NCBI GenBank assembly: GCA_002307215.1
Contig: DBTU01000031.1
Location: 1-54,959, forward strand
Direction: 5' to 3'
Origin: Lachnoclostridium sp. UBA1308
GTDB lineage: Bacteria; Bacillota; Clostridia; Lachnospirales; Lachnospiraceae
Length of the DNA: 54,959 nucleotides
Part shown: in pieces, positions 1 to 8,090 of the stretch
How the letters are laid out: every line of letters starts with the position of its first letter
Numbering within the stretch: the first letter of the stretch is position 1
Notes under the pieces: generated by a model
Told to the model about the DNA's origin: nothing
Database searches by the model: none
The model's input: the letters and a program-made list of their open reading frames with translations, nothing else
Made by a program: the position numbers and the translations under genes

Positions 1-31
1 ATGAATTCCATTGGAAATTCATTTTTATATT
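1..31. repeat. Palindromic repeat, copy 1 (cut by window edge)
   Basis: The window opens inside a palindrome built on GAATTCC-ATT-GGAAATTC followed by an A/T arm. The same unit recurs at 700-743 and 48448-48490. The two copies here bracket nudF. An open reading frame runs through this copy into nudF, but it has no ribosome binding site, so it is not treated as coding. Confidence 0.7.
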
Positions 32-141
32 CTGCATATTTTAAAATTGTGTTTCTGGCCCAATGTGGCTATGTTATGTTAGTGTTATTTAGAAAGCAAC
101 ATTATAAGTACAGAACTAAAGCCAATTTAAGGAGTATTAAA

Positions 142-678
142 ATGATCCCATACAAGCGCATCAAAAGAGATTTAGTTCATAAAGGACGTATCATTGATTT
201 ATATAATGATACGATTGAGATAGAAGGAGGAAAGCTGACCAATTTTGATTTTATCCTCCATAGGGGGGCAGCCGCTATGATACCAGTGGATTCTGATGGC
301 AAGATACTGATGGTACGTCAATACCGTAATGCCGTGGATCAGTATACACTTGAGATTCCGGCAGGTGGGTTAAATGCCGGAGAGGATATGGAGACCTGCG
401 CGGTCCGCGAGTGCGAGGAAGAGACAGGATATAAAGCAGGAAAGGTATACCACCTGTTGGACTTATTTACTACGGTAGCTTTCAGTAATGAAAAAATTGG
501 TATCTATTATACGACAGATATTACGCCTTCCAGTCAAAATCTGGACGAAGATGAATTTGTTAATATGGAAAAGCATTCGGTTAAGGAACTGATTCGAATG
601 ATACTTGAAGGCAATATCGTGGATGCCAAGACCATAGCAGCCATTTTGGCGTATAAAGAGATTAGTGTGAAAAAATAA
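142..678 (+). CDS. nudF: NUDIX hydrolase, ADP-ribose pyrophosphatase type
   Basis: A 178-residue NUDIX hydrolase expected to cleave ADP-ribose to AMP and ribose 5-phosphate in the cytoplasm. The Nudix box is complete: GG-x4-E-x7-RECEEETGY, with the REx2EE metal-binding glutamates in place. The ATG at 142 is chosen because AAGGAG lies 7 bases upstream and the protein then begins MIPYKRIKRD, as in family members. The frame stays open to base 1, but that part lies in a repeat and has no ribosome binding site. It precedes spoIIM, as nudF does in Bacillus. Family assignment is firm; the exact substrate is inferred. Confidence 0.92.
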   Translation: MIPYKRIKRDLVHKGRIIDLYNDTIEIEGGKLTNFDFILHRGAAAMIPVDSDGKILMVRQYRNAVDQYTLEIPAGGLNAGEDMETCAVRECEEETGYKAGKVYHLLDLFTTVAFSNEKIGIYYTTDITPSSQNLDEDEFVNMEKHSVKELIRMILEGNIVDAKTIAAILAYKEISVKK

Positions 679-697
679 TTCAGTAAGCTGAATTATT
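674..697 (+). terminator. Hairpin at end of nudF
   Basis: A perfect 10-bp stem (AATAATTCAG / CTGAATTATT, loop TAAG) begins at the nudF stop codon. It has no clear T-run after it, so it may act as a 3' stabilising hairpin rather than a full intrinsic terminator. Confidence 0.5.
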
Positions 698-699
698 GA

Positions 700-743
700 T
701 AAATATAAGAATGAATTCCATTGGAAATTCACTCTTATATTTA
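700..743. repeat. Palindromic repeat, copy 2
   Basis: A 44-bp foldback with arms of about 20 bp (TAAATATAAG..TGAATTCC and its near-complement) around ATT. It shares its core with 1-31 and 48448-48490. Compensating differences between the arms of copies 2 and 3 keep the stem paired, which suggests the structure matters or was recently copied. Confidence 0.72.
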
Positions 744-781
744 CAGGCATTCATCAGCAACATAAACAATACCCGGAACTA

Positions 782-836
782 GTGTGTGCCTGCGTAATCC
801 TCGGCCCAAACTAATTCTAAGGGTAAGCATATTTAG
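782..836 (+). repeat. GTTTGTGCC/GGCCCAAAC leader repeat, copy 1
   Basis: Contains the shared blocks TGTGCCTGCGTAATCC, TCGGCCCAAACTAATTC and AAGGGTAAGCAT, found again near 8262, 27781 and 41002. It lies 80 bp before spoIIM. The first and second blocks can pair as a short hairpin. No function is known to me. Confidence 0.65.
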
Positions 837-915
837 TTGGTACCAAATCAGCTTGTTCTATTTTACCGGACTTGTCATATGATTTTATATATCATATTTG
901 CAGGAAGGGTAAATT

Positions 916-1527
916 ATGAAGCATTCGAAACTTCAATTCCATAAATTAAATGTAATCCAAATTGCTATAATACTTCTAATTATCGGTGTCTTTCTTGGTG
1001 TATTATGTGCCAATATTTTTAAACAAAATTATATTAGTCAGATGCAGACCTATGAAGACGATGTTTTTGCCAAGATTACATCAGGTAATATTGATTATAA
1101 TGGATTATTCGGATATGTTGTTGGTAAGAACTTCAGCAGTTTTCTTATCTATTGGTTACTTAGCTTAACCATACTGGGAGTTCCCTATATGGCATTAAAA
1201 ATAACTTCCTTTGGATTTTTCAGCGGCTTCTTCATCTCAGCTGTCACAATGCAATATGGACTGAAGGGATTATTACTGGTTCTGGCTTATGTATTCCCGC
1301 AGGGGCTTCTATACCTGCCGATTTCCTTGGCCTGCTTATATAAAGGCTTTGAATTATGCAGGACAATCTACAGCGAGAATCGAAATCATTTTAGTGGTAT
1401 TGTTAAGTTACTGCGAAGTTATCTTATCGTGATTTTACTGTTAGCTGCAGCTCTATTAGTAGCCAGCTTTCTGGAGGCTTATCCGGGTGCATATATTTTG
1501 AAAAAGGCACTTGGTTCATTTACATAA
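916..1527 (+). CDS. spoIIM: Stage II sporulation protein M
   Basis: A 203-residue multi-pass membrane protein of the SpoIIM family. In Bacillus, SpoIIM works with SpoIID and SpoIIP in the peptidoglycan-degrading complex that drives engulfment of the forespore. The sequence shows a first hydrophobic segment near residues 12-34, a loop, then about four more membrane segments, with the family-typical GIxxxGxxFPQGLLYLP-like stretch near residue 130. The ATG follows GGAAGGGTAAATT. The position between nudF and a xerD-like gene matches Bacillus synteny and supports the call. It also points to an endospore former. Confidence 0.88.
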   Translation: MKHSKLQFHKLNVIQIAIILLIIGVFLGVLCANIFKQNYISQMQTYEDDVFAKITSGNIDYNGLFGYVVGKNFSSFLIYWLLSLTILGVPYMALKITSFGFFSGFFISAVTMQYGLKGLLLVLAYVFPQGLLYLPISLACLYKGFELCRTIYSENRNHFSGIVKLLRSYLIVILLLAAALLVASFLEAYPGAYILKKALGSFT

Positions 1528-1604
1528 ATTTAGATAGATGTATTTTGGTAAACAAATAAACGTAACCAATCACAAAGATCTGATTTTGACCCAGGAGGTA
1601 TCAA

Positions 1605-2480
1605 ATGGAACAGTATATCAATGATTTCATAACATATCTGAATGAAGTTAAGCATTCATCACATAATACCCTTCAGGCCTACAGGAATGATCTTAAAAAG
1701 CTTCACTTATTTTCTGATAAGCAGGGGATTAGCTCAGTGACTAAAATCAGTGAGACAAACTTAAATTCCTATATTTTGATTCTCGAAAAAGAGGGATTAT
1801 CTCCGGCTACGGTATCACGTAATATAGCGGCTATGAAAGCGTTTTTTTTATATCTGGTCAGGCATGGAATAATAATAGGAGATCCGTCCGAACGAATCAA
1901 ACCACCGAAGGTTCAGAAGAAATCTCCTCAGGTCATTGAGGCATCCCTCGTTGACAAATTGATAGAACAGCCTGATCTTAAGACAAATAAAGGGATTCGT
2001 GACAGAGCAATCCTGGAGCTGTTATATGCTACCGGCTTAAAAGTAACAGAATTGATATCTATGAAGGTCTCTGATATTAACTTAAACGGAAGGTACATAA
2101 CTTGCGGTGAACGAAGGGAGAGAAATATTCCTTTCGGAAAATCTGCGAAAACAGCATTACAAGATTATATGAATGCAAGAACGCAGCATTTTGATAAAAT
2201 CGGAAATGATATTCTGTTTTTGAATTTATCAGGAGATCAGCTGAGCAGGCAAGGGTTGTGGAAAATATTAAAGGCCTATGCAAAAGCAGCTGGTCTAGCT
2301 AATATGAATCCAAATTTAATCAGACATTCCTTTGCAGCCCATTTGATTGAAAATGGCGCTGATCTGGGAAGTGTTCAGGAGTTTCTTGGACATGCAGATA
2401 TCACAACGACACAGATGTACCTACAACAGACTTACAAAAACAGCCGAGAAGTATATATGAATACACATCCAAGAGCGTGA
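1605..2480 (+). CDS. XerD-like tyrosine recombinase with degenerate active site
   Basis: A 291-residue protein with the XerC/XerD layout: an N-terminal SAM-like DNA-binding domain (about 1-85) and a C-terminal catalytic fold. It occupies the place of xerD (ripX) after spoIIM. The active site departs from the family. The first Arg (GLRVSEL) is Lys146 (GLKVTEL). The GKGxKER beta-hairpin reads CGERRER, so the Lys is lost (residues 168-173). The HxLRHS histidine is Asn237 (NLIRHS). Arg240, His263 of GHAD and the Tyr272 nucleophile remain. In Xer/Cre enzymes the altered positions are needed for strand cleavage. Either this copy is inactive or structural, or chemistry is strongly reduced. No frameshift is seen. 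Confidence 0.85.
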   Translation: MEQYINDFITYLNEVKHSSHNTLQAYRNDLKKLHLFSDKQGISSVTKISETNLNSYILILEKEGLSPATVSRNIAAMKAFFLYLVRHGIIIGDPSERIKPPKVQKKSPQVIEASLVDKLIEQPDLKTNKGIRDRAILELLYATGLKVTELISMKVSDINLNGRYITCGERRERNIPFGKSAKTALQDYMNARTQHFDKIGNDILFLNLSGDQLSRQGLWKILKAYAKAAGLANMNPNLIRHSFAAHLIENGADLGSVQEFLGHADITTTQMYLQQTYKNSREVYMNTHPRA

Positions 2481-2513
2481 TGGCTTCATAATCAGACGCG
2501 GAGGTTAACGAAT

Positions 2514-4091
2514 ATGAAGGAACAGAAGGTTACAGAGAACTCAAAATTGAGGATAAAGCGTCTTGCTTTTATCATTGTAACAATTATAGTAGTTATGATA
2601 ACTGTTGTATTCATCATAATGAAATACAATCATTGGACCACCGGGACAAATACAGAAATGGAATATAAAAACAAGATATTTGATATGGACCTTGTTCATA
2701 CAATAAATATAATTATTAATCAAAAGGATTGGAAAAGCCTGCAAGAGAATGCGGATGATAAGGAATATAAGAAATGTGATGTTGTAATCGATGGAAATAC
2801 ATTTCAAAATGTCGCCATACGCACGAAGGGCAATTCATCTTTGTCCTCGGTTACACAACAGGGGTCGGAGCGATATAGTTTCAAGGTAGAGTTTGACCAT
2901 TACAACGATGCAACCAACTGTTGGGGTCTTGATAAATTGTCACTGAATAATATCATTCAGGATCCTACTTATATGAAGGACTTTTTATCCTATTCATTGA
3001 TGAGGGATATGGGAGCGGCTGCACCGCTATGCAGTTATATAAGTGTTCAGGTAAATGGTGAAGAATTCGGATTGTATCTCGCGGTAGAGGGTATCGAAGA
3101 GTCATTTGTCAAGAGAAATTACGGTTCGGTGAGCGGCAATTTGTATAAGCCTGAGCCGGCGTATGGATTTGACAATATGGGGAATGGCAACAAACAGGAT
3201 AGTAATAACAAACAAGATAATAGCAAACAGGATAATATTAAACAGGGCTTTGAAATTGGTGGAGGCTTTGGTAACGGCAGGGGCTTTGGAGGTATGTCAT
3301 CAAATGCTTCGGATGTCGCACTGAAGTATATTGATGATAAAATCAGCAGCTACAGTAACATCTTTGATAACGCAATCCTAGATGCCTCGGATGAGGACGA
3401 GAAGAGGCTCATAGCAGCGATAAAGCAGTTGAATACCGGCGAAGATCTTGATAAAGCGTTAAATACAGATGAGATTCTGAGATACTTTGTAGTCCATAAT
3501 TTCGTAGATAACTATGATAGTTATACCGGAAGTCTTTTGCATAATTATTATCTTTACGAGAAGGATGGAAAGCTTTCCATGATAGCCTGGGATTATAATT
3601 TGGCTTTTGGAAGCTTTGGAATGGGACAAGGTCGGGATAATAGCGACAGAACGAAGGATTCGGCATCAACTTATGTCAATTTTCCGATTGACACTCCGGT
3701 TTCCGGAACTACAATGGAGGAACGGCCGCTACTGAACAAACTTTTAACAAATAAGAAGTATTTGGAACAATATCATGACTTATTTAATCAGTTTATTAAA
3801 AAATATTTTGAAAATGGATACTGCGATCAGCTAATCGATAAGGTAAGCTTAATGATTAAGCCATATGTAGAACAAGATAAAACTGCATTTTTTACTGTCG
3901 ATCAGTTTGAAAAAGGTGTCACGACATTGAAAAAATTCTGCGAACTAAGAACCGAGAGTGTAAGAGGGCAACTTGACAATACGATTCCTTCAACTACGGA
4001 CGGACAGAGTAAATCAGATACGCTTATAGATGCAGAAAGTATTACGATGAGTGATCTTGGTTCCGGTTTTGGAAAGGGAAACTTTAATTAG
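2514..4091 (+). CDS. CotH kinase family protein, membrane anchored
   Basis: A 525-residue protein with a cytoplasmic N-terminus, one membrane helix at about 16-38 and a large extracellular CotH-type domain. CotH of Bacillus is an atypical kinase that phosphorylates spore coat proteins. The family motif IAWDYNLAFGS near residue 360 matches the metal-binding segment, and RTKGNSSL near 104 matches the N-lobe. A low-complexity insert of NKQD/SKQD repeats and a GGGFGNGRGFGG stretch sits at about 222-258. It starts 33 bp after the xerD-like gene and ends before a bidirectional terminator. Here it may modify an exported or spore-surface protein; its target is unknown. Confidence 0.82.
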   Translation: MKEQKVTENSKLRIKRLAFIIVTIIVVMITVVFIIMKYNHWTTGTNTEMEYKNKIFDMDLVHTINIIINQKDWKSLQENADDKEYKKCDVVIDGNTFQNVAIRTKGNSSLSSVTQQGSERYSFKVEFDHYNDATNCWGLDKLSLNNIIQDPTYMKDFLSYSLMRDMGAAAPLCSYISVQVNGEEFGLYLAVEGIEESFVKRNYGSVSGNLYKPEPAYGFDNMGNGNKQDSNNKQDNSKQDNIKQGFEIGGGFGNGRGFGGMSSNASDVALKYIDDKISSYSNIFDNAILDASDEDEKRLIAAIKQLNTGEDLDKALNTDEILRYFVVHNFVDNYDSYTGSLLHNYYLYEKDGKLSMIAWDYNLAFGSFGMGQGRDNSDRTKDSASTYVNFPIDTPVSGTTMEERPLLNKLLTNKKYLEQYHDLFNQFIKKYFENGYCDQLIDKVSLMIKPYVEQDKTAFFTVDQFEKGVTTLKKFCELRTESVRGQLDNTIPSTTDGQSKSDTLIDAESITMSDLGSGFGKGNFN

Positions 4092-4143
4092 GACTATAGT
4101 GTAAATTAATATGAAATTCAGTTATGGTAAATGATAAATATAA

Positions 4144-4192
4144 ATAAGCAGGAGAGATATCCGTTACTATGGATATCACTTCTGCTTATTTT
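4144..4192. terminator. Bidirectional terminator between cotH and aroF
   Basis: Long imperfect hairpin with arms AATAAGCAG..AGATATCC and GGATATC..CTGCTTATT, followed by T-rich sequence on the plus strand and A-rich sequence that reads as T-rich on the minus strand. It separates the convergent cotH and DAHP synthase genes. Confidence 0.8.
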
Positions 4193-4251
4193 ATCACCGA
4201 CATATAACCGCAATCAAATGGTCTCAGAATTATTTGCATTATTGATAATGC

Positions 4252-5280
4252 TTATATATTATCAGCTATGGTATAAATTAATCGCTCGGACTCTTCCCAT
4301 CCCAGACAAGCATCAGTAATTGATTTTCCATACACATGATCAGAAACCTTTTGACTTCCGCCTTCAATATAGCTTTCAATCATGACACCCTTAACAAGGC
4401 CGGCAATATCATTAGATAATTTTCTGCTGTGAAGAACTTCCTTAACGATACGAGTCTGTTCTATATATTGTTTATTCGAATTTGCATGATTTGCATCAAC
4501 GATAGCTACGGGGTTTGGAAGATCACGATCATTATACATTGAAACTAAAAGATTCAAATCCTCATAATGATAATTGGGTATGGATTGTCCGTGTTTATTC
4601 ACTGCACCTCTTAAAATGGTGTGGGCAAGTGGATTACCGGAGGTGGTCACTTCCCAGGTACGATACAGGAAGGTATGGCTTGCTTGGGCAGCAATTACTG
4701 AATTAAGCATAACCGATAAATCGCCGCTGGTCGGATTCTTCATGCCTGCCGGAACGTCCATTCCACTAATAGTAAGACGGTGCTGTTGATCCTCGACGGA
4801 ACGTGCACCTACAGCGACATAGGACAGGATATCTTCAACATAAGGCCAGTTTTCAGGATATAGCATTTCGTCAGCGGCTGTCAGGCCACTTTCTGCTATT
4901 GCACGAAGATGCATCTTTCTCATCGCAATTAAGCCCTCCTGTAAATCAGGCTCTTTCTCGGGATCAGGCTGATGAACGATACCCTTATAGCCCTCACCGG
5001 TTGTTCTGGGCTTATTAGTATAGATTCGGGGAATTAATAAAATCTTGTCAGAAACCTTATCCTGAATCTTGGCAAGTCTTGATATATAATCGCATACAGC
5101 ATCCTCGTTGTCTGCTGAACAGGGACCGATGATAACCAGGAATTTTTGAGATGCACCGGTAATAATATCCTTAATCTGCTTATCTCTGTCTTTTTTTTGA
5201 AGGACATCCCTGGCAGGTATGGGATAAGCCTGTACCAATTCCTCCGGTGATATAACTTCTCTAATAAATTTAAAACTCAT
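4252..5280 (-). CDS. aroF: 3-deoxy-7-phosphoheptulonate synthase, class I (AroF/G/H type)
   Basis: A 342-residue DAHP synthase that joins phosphoenolpyruvate and erythrose 4-phosphate, the first step of the shikimate pathway. The diagnostic class I segments are clear: IGPCSADNEDAV near residue 52, PRTTGEGYKG near 91, the Asp/Glu-rich AADEMLYPE near 135, and TSGNPLAHTILRGA near 213. The length fits the E. coli AroG/F/H type, which is feedback-regulated by aromatic amino acids. Which amino acid applies here cannot be read from sequence. It stands alone, reads against its neighbours, and has its own promoter at 5313-5341. The start is preceded by GAGGGAGA. Confidence 0.93.
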   Translation of the reverse strand: MSFKFIREVISPEELVQAYPIPARDVLQKKDRDKQIKDIITGASQKFLVIIGPCSADNEDAVCDYISRLAKIQDKVSDKILLIPRIYTNKPRTTGEGYKGIVHQPDPEKEPDLQEGLIAMRKMHLRAIAESGLTAADEMLYPENWPYVEDILSYVAVGARSVEDQQHRLTISGMDVPAGMKNPTSGDLSVMLNSVIAAQASHTFLYRTWEVTTSGNPLAHTILRGAVNKHGQSIPNYHYEDLNLLVSMYNDRDLPNPVAIVDANHANSNKQYIEQTRIVKEVLHSRKLSNDIAGLVKGVMIESYIEGGSQKVSDHVYGKSITDACLGWEESERLIYTIADNI

Positions 5281-5312
5281 GTCAATCTATCTCCCTCGAT
5301 TTTTGTTGATTT

Positions 5313-5341
5313 ATTTTATTCCTTTTTGTCGTCCCAGTCAA
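5313..5341 (-). promoter_or_regulatory. Sigma-A type promoter of aroF
   Basis: On the minus strand TTGACT, a 17-base spacer and TAAAAT lead into the aroF ribosome binding site about 30 bases downstream. Confidence 0.65.
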
Positions 5342-5380
5342 TGATTAATCATATAAAGTTTCAAATTGGATTTAAATTGG

Positions 5381-5544
5381 TTTCAGTTCAGCCTAGCAAG
5401 TATAGTGACAAGACCGGGAAAAGAAATGTTTCCATATAGGAGCCGCTTTCGCTAAGTTGCATTACGTAGTTCGTATGCAAATACTCCTATATGGAAATCA
5501 TTTTTTTCCAATCTGGATACAACTCTTTGAAGGCTGAGCTGTAA
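5381..5544 (+). repeat. MITE-like foldback element, copy A
   Basis: A 164-bp element with terminal inverted repeats (TTTCAGTTCAGCCT at the left, AGGCTGAGCTGTAA at the right) and inner inverted arms TTTCCATATAGGAG / CTCCTATATGGAAA, so that the whole unit can fold on itself. It carries no coding frame. A reverse-oriented copy lies at 11690-11906 and a third begins at 54856. Small size, terminal inverted repeats and multiple copies fit a non-autonomous MITE; a large regulatory hairpin repeat is the alternative. Confidence 0.8.
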
Positions 5545-5558
5545 TCAAATGTAAGCAA

Positions 5559-5587
5559 TTTACAATTATTTGTTGAAGCATTATAAT
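5559..5587 (+). promoter_or_regulatory. Strong sigma-A type promoter
   Basis: TTTACA, an exact 17-base spacer and a consensus TATAAT. Transcription would start near 5594 and meet a terminator at 5707-5741 before the chemoreceptor gene, giving a transcript of roughly 145 bases. Confidence 0.75.
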
Positions 5588-5639
5588 ATGAAAAATATGT
5601 TAAATAGTGTCATAACTAGGAGAGATAAGATGTTATATG

Positions 5640-5714
5640 TTGACATATGAAGAAGTTTATAATAACATTAAATTATTAAACTACTATTCAAATATCATTA
5701 GTAAAGAAGCTTAA
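5640..5714 (+). CDS. Possible small peptide (24 aa) in a short transcription unit
   Basis: A short frame from TTG at 5640 to TAA at 5712 encodes about 24 residues (starts MTYEEVYNNIK, ends IISKEA). It lies between a consensus promoter and an intrinsic terminator whose stem begins inside its last codons. AGGAGAG at 5618-5624 is better spaced for an ATG at 5630, which gives a seven-codon frame (MLYVDI, stop) overlapping the longer one. Either could be a leader peptide, or the unit could be a small RNA. The coding claim is weak; the promoter and terminator are much firmer. Confidence 0.35.
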   Translation: MTYEEVYNNIKLLNYYSNIISKEA

Positions 5715-5741
5715 AGATATTATATCTTTGGGCTTTTTTTG
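5707..5741 (+). terminator. Intrinsic terminator ahead of the chemoreceptor gene
   Basis: An 11-bp stem (AAGCTTAAAGA with TCTTTGGGCTT, two G-T pairs) followed by a run of T. It ends about 30 bases before the mcp start, so it could act as an attenuator for that gene or end a small RNA. Confidence 0.8.
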
Positions 5742-5772
5742 TATTAAAATATAAAAGGAAGCAGGTAACGAC

Positions 5773-7953
5773 ATGAATTTAATTTGGAGGAAGGCATCGT
5801 ACATTATTAATCCCGGACTGGTTGACCACACCAATAATGTATTTGGAGGGATTTCAAAAGGAAGAGAGAAAGCTCTATATCATTGGTTTGATGATATTTG
5901 GACAGCTATGGGTTTGACAGGAAAACGAATTGAGGCTTTATTAAATCAATCAGTAGCTATAGACGAAAAATATATATCAAAGATTTTAGAACAACAGAGA
6001 ATACTCTTCACGGATATTACTGAGTTATTCTTATTGGATTCCGACAATAAGGTAATTGCATCTACCTGTCCGCAATTGATAGGTACTTTTAATAAGAGTG
6101 AATATATTAACAGATTGTCGAAGGAACCGTATATGTACGGGCCTTATATGGATCCTGATACGATAAAGGCAGGAAAGGGCAAATCAAATTTTTTTGATGA
6201 GGTTACATTAATGTTCCTTCAACCCATCGAAGGTAAAGATGTGAGCTATTATTTATGTGGACGTGTACCCAATGATGTGATGAGTGATGTGTTGCAGGAT
6301 GAAGATTCTCATCTATATAAAGAATCCGGTGACAATTATTTATTCATGGTTGATACCAAACGTGATATATCAACAGGAACTGCGATATCCAGAAGCCGTT
6401 TTGAGGATAATGCTTTTACTTTGGGTGATAACCTAAAGGATGGCGTGAAAACCAACGGATATGGTACGGTGCAAGTAAAGGAGCATACAGAGTTTGAAAT
6501 AATTTTTACGGATCCGGCAACGAAAGAACTTCATAAAGGTGTACAAGAAACCATACGTAAAGGAAATAATTTGGAAAGCTGGCCGGGTTATCCGGATTAC
6601 AGGCATATTTTGGTTGGAGGACAGGGTATTATAATTCATCCGCCCCACTCAGATGAAACATGGGGCCTGTTATGTGAAGGAGACATTGAAGAAATATATA
6701 AATACCGTAATTTAAATATTAAATTCTTCCTCTCTCTTGGCGTCCTCTATGCGGTGCCGATTACTCTCTTCAGTATTCTGGTGAAAAACATACCGAAGCT
6801 TACTTTTCTGTGGGATGTGCTTCAATGGTCTATCTTAAGCGCGGTAACCTTATATTTGATCGATCTATTGGCTTTAAAACCCTTAAAGAATACAATTATC
6901 TTATTGGAGGAAATTGCGGAAGGAGAAGGTGACCTTACCAAAAGAGTGCAATCTAAAAAGCAGGATCAGATGGGTGAGCTGTCCAGATGGTTTAATAAAT
7001 TCATCAATAATCAAATGCACATAGCAAGAAGAATTAAGAACGCCACTAAAATATCAAAGTATTCGGTTGATGAACTTGGTAAATTGATGATAGCTGTGAA
7101 TGAAAGTACTTCATCCATTGACAGTTCACTAAAGGAAATGCTCACAACCTTTGAGGGCTATACTTATGGGCTGGAAGGAATGCAGACTGATTTTAATAAG
7201 ATTAATACAACAATGGAGGATATCAATCAGACGATGGATGCGGCAACGTTGGAGATGAATTCCATCAATAGTAATGCCTTGGAAAGCAGAACGGTTTCCA
7301 TGAATGCCTATCATGTAATGAATGAAATTGTGACGGAGGTAGCCGAAGCAAATAAATCCATTCATCAACTTGAGGAATTTTCTAATCAGATTTCCGGAGT
7401 TATTGATATCATAAGTAATATATCCACACAGACCAACCTTCTTTCACTGAATGCCTCGATAGAGGCGGCAAGAGCAGGTGAATATGGCAAAGGCTTTGCG
7501 GTAGTTGCCAGTGAGATTCGTAAGCTTGCCGGAATGACGCTTGATTCCTCAAAAAAGATCAATGGTCAAATACAAAACATACAGGAGGAAATCAGGCATA
7601 ATGCCGCTAATATTCGACAGATTGAAGATAAAGTCAAGGTGGGAAGTAATAGTGTGAATATGACCATCGACAGCTTCTCGGTCATTCAAAAGGATATAGA
7701 GAACATTACAAAAAGATTCGGCAGCATTACCGGTCAGCTTTCAGGTAACACTACATTGATTGAGAATATTCTAGAGACACAACATGTGTTTATCAAGAAT
7801 TTTGAAGAGGCATCACAGTCTACAAAGACTAACTGCAATTCCATGATAAAGACATTAGAGGTTAATAACCAAAACATGCAGCAGGTGAAGGATACCCTTG
7901 CATATACAACCACGAATATGTTTCATATGGTAAATGAGTTTAAGATAGAATAA
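5773..7953 (+). CDS. Methyl-accepting chemotaxis protein with N-terminal sensor ahead of the membrane helices
   Basis: A 726-residue chemoreceptor that would signal through CheW/CheA. The C-terminal signalling hairpin is standard (TQTNLLSLNASIEAARAGE near 555-575, then GKGFAVVASEIRKLA). Two hydrophobic helices lie at about 316-338 and 345-368, followed by a HAMP-like linker with EIAEGEGDLTKRV. The 310-residue N-terminal region looks like a Cache/PAS-type sensor, but there is no membrane helix or signal peptide before it. The sensor may therefore be cytoplasmic, unlike the usual arrangement in which a periplasmic or extracellular sensor is flanked by two helices. The promoter and terminator at 5559-5741 precede it. 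Confidence 0.88.
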   Translation: MNLIWRKASYIINPGLVDHTNNVFGGISKGREKALYHWFDDIWTAMGLTGKRIEALLNQSVAIDEKYISKILEQQRILFTDITELFLLDSDNKVIASTCPQLIGTFNKSEYINRLSKEPYMYGPYMDPDTIKAGKGKSNFFDEVTLMFLQPIEGKDVSYYLCGRVPNDVMSDVLQDEDSHLYKESGDNYLFMVDTKRDISTGTAISRSRFEDNAFTLGDNLKDGVKTNGYGTVQVKEHTEFEIIFTDPATKELHKGVQETIRKGNNLESWPGYPDYRHILVGGQGIIIHPPHSDETWGLLCEGDIEEIYKYRNLNIKFFLSLGVLYAVPITLFSILVKNIPKLTFLWDVLQWSILSAVTLYLIDLLALKPLKNTIILLEEIAEGEGDLTKRVQSKKQDQMGELSRWFNKFINNQMHIARRIKNATKISKYSVDELGKLMIAVNESTSSIDSSLKEMLTTFEGYTYGLEGMQTDFNKINTTMEDINQTMDAATLEMNSINSNALESRTVSMNAYHVMNEIVTEVAEANKSIHQLEEFSNQISGVIDIISNISTQTNLLSLNASIEAARAGEYGKGFAVVASEIRKLAGMTLDSSKKINGQIQNIQEEIRHNAANIRQIEDKVKVGSNSVNMTIDSFSVIQKDIENITKRFGSITGQLSGNTTLIENILETQHVFIKNFEEASQSTKTNCNSMIKTLEVNNQNMQQVKDTLAYTTTNMFHMVNEFKIE

Positions 7954-8090
7954 CATAAAGAATGATGGCTGCTTAATAATAATTAACCATCCGTTTGAAA
8001 GTCTATCAGAGGAAACAGGAAAAAATGATGAATTTGTAGAAAGTATTCTAAGCAAATTTAATAACTTAATATTGCGCTAATTATGGAGAA

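Noticed and set aside
1..141. N-terminal extension of the nudF frame to the window edge
   Set aside because: It runs through a palindromic repeat, lacks a ribosome binding site and is unlike NudF N-termini; ATG 142 has AAGGAG.
4131..4319. 62-codon plus-strand frame
   Set aside because: It spans a clear bidirectional terminator and overlaps the end of the DAHP synthase gene on the other strand.
7954..8090. Stop-free stretch after mcp that could encode about 30 residues
   Set aside because: No start codon with a ribosome binding site and no recognisable similarity.
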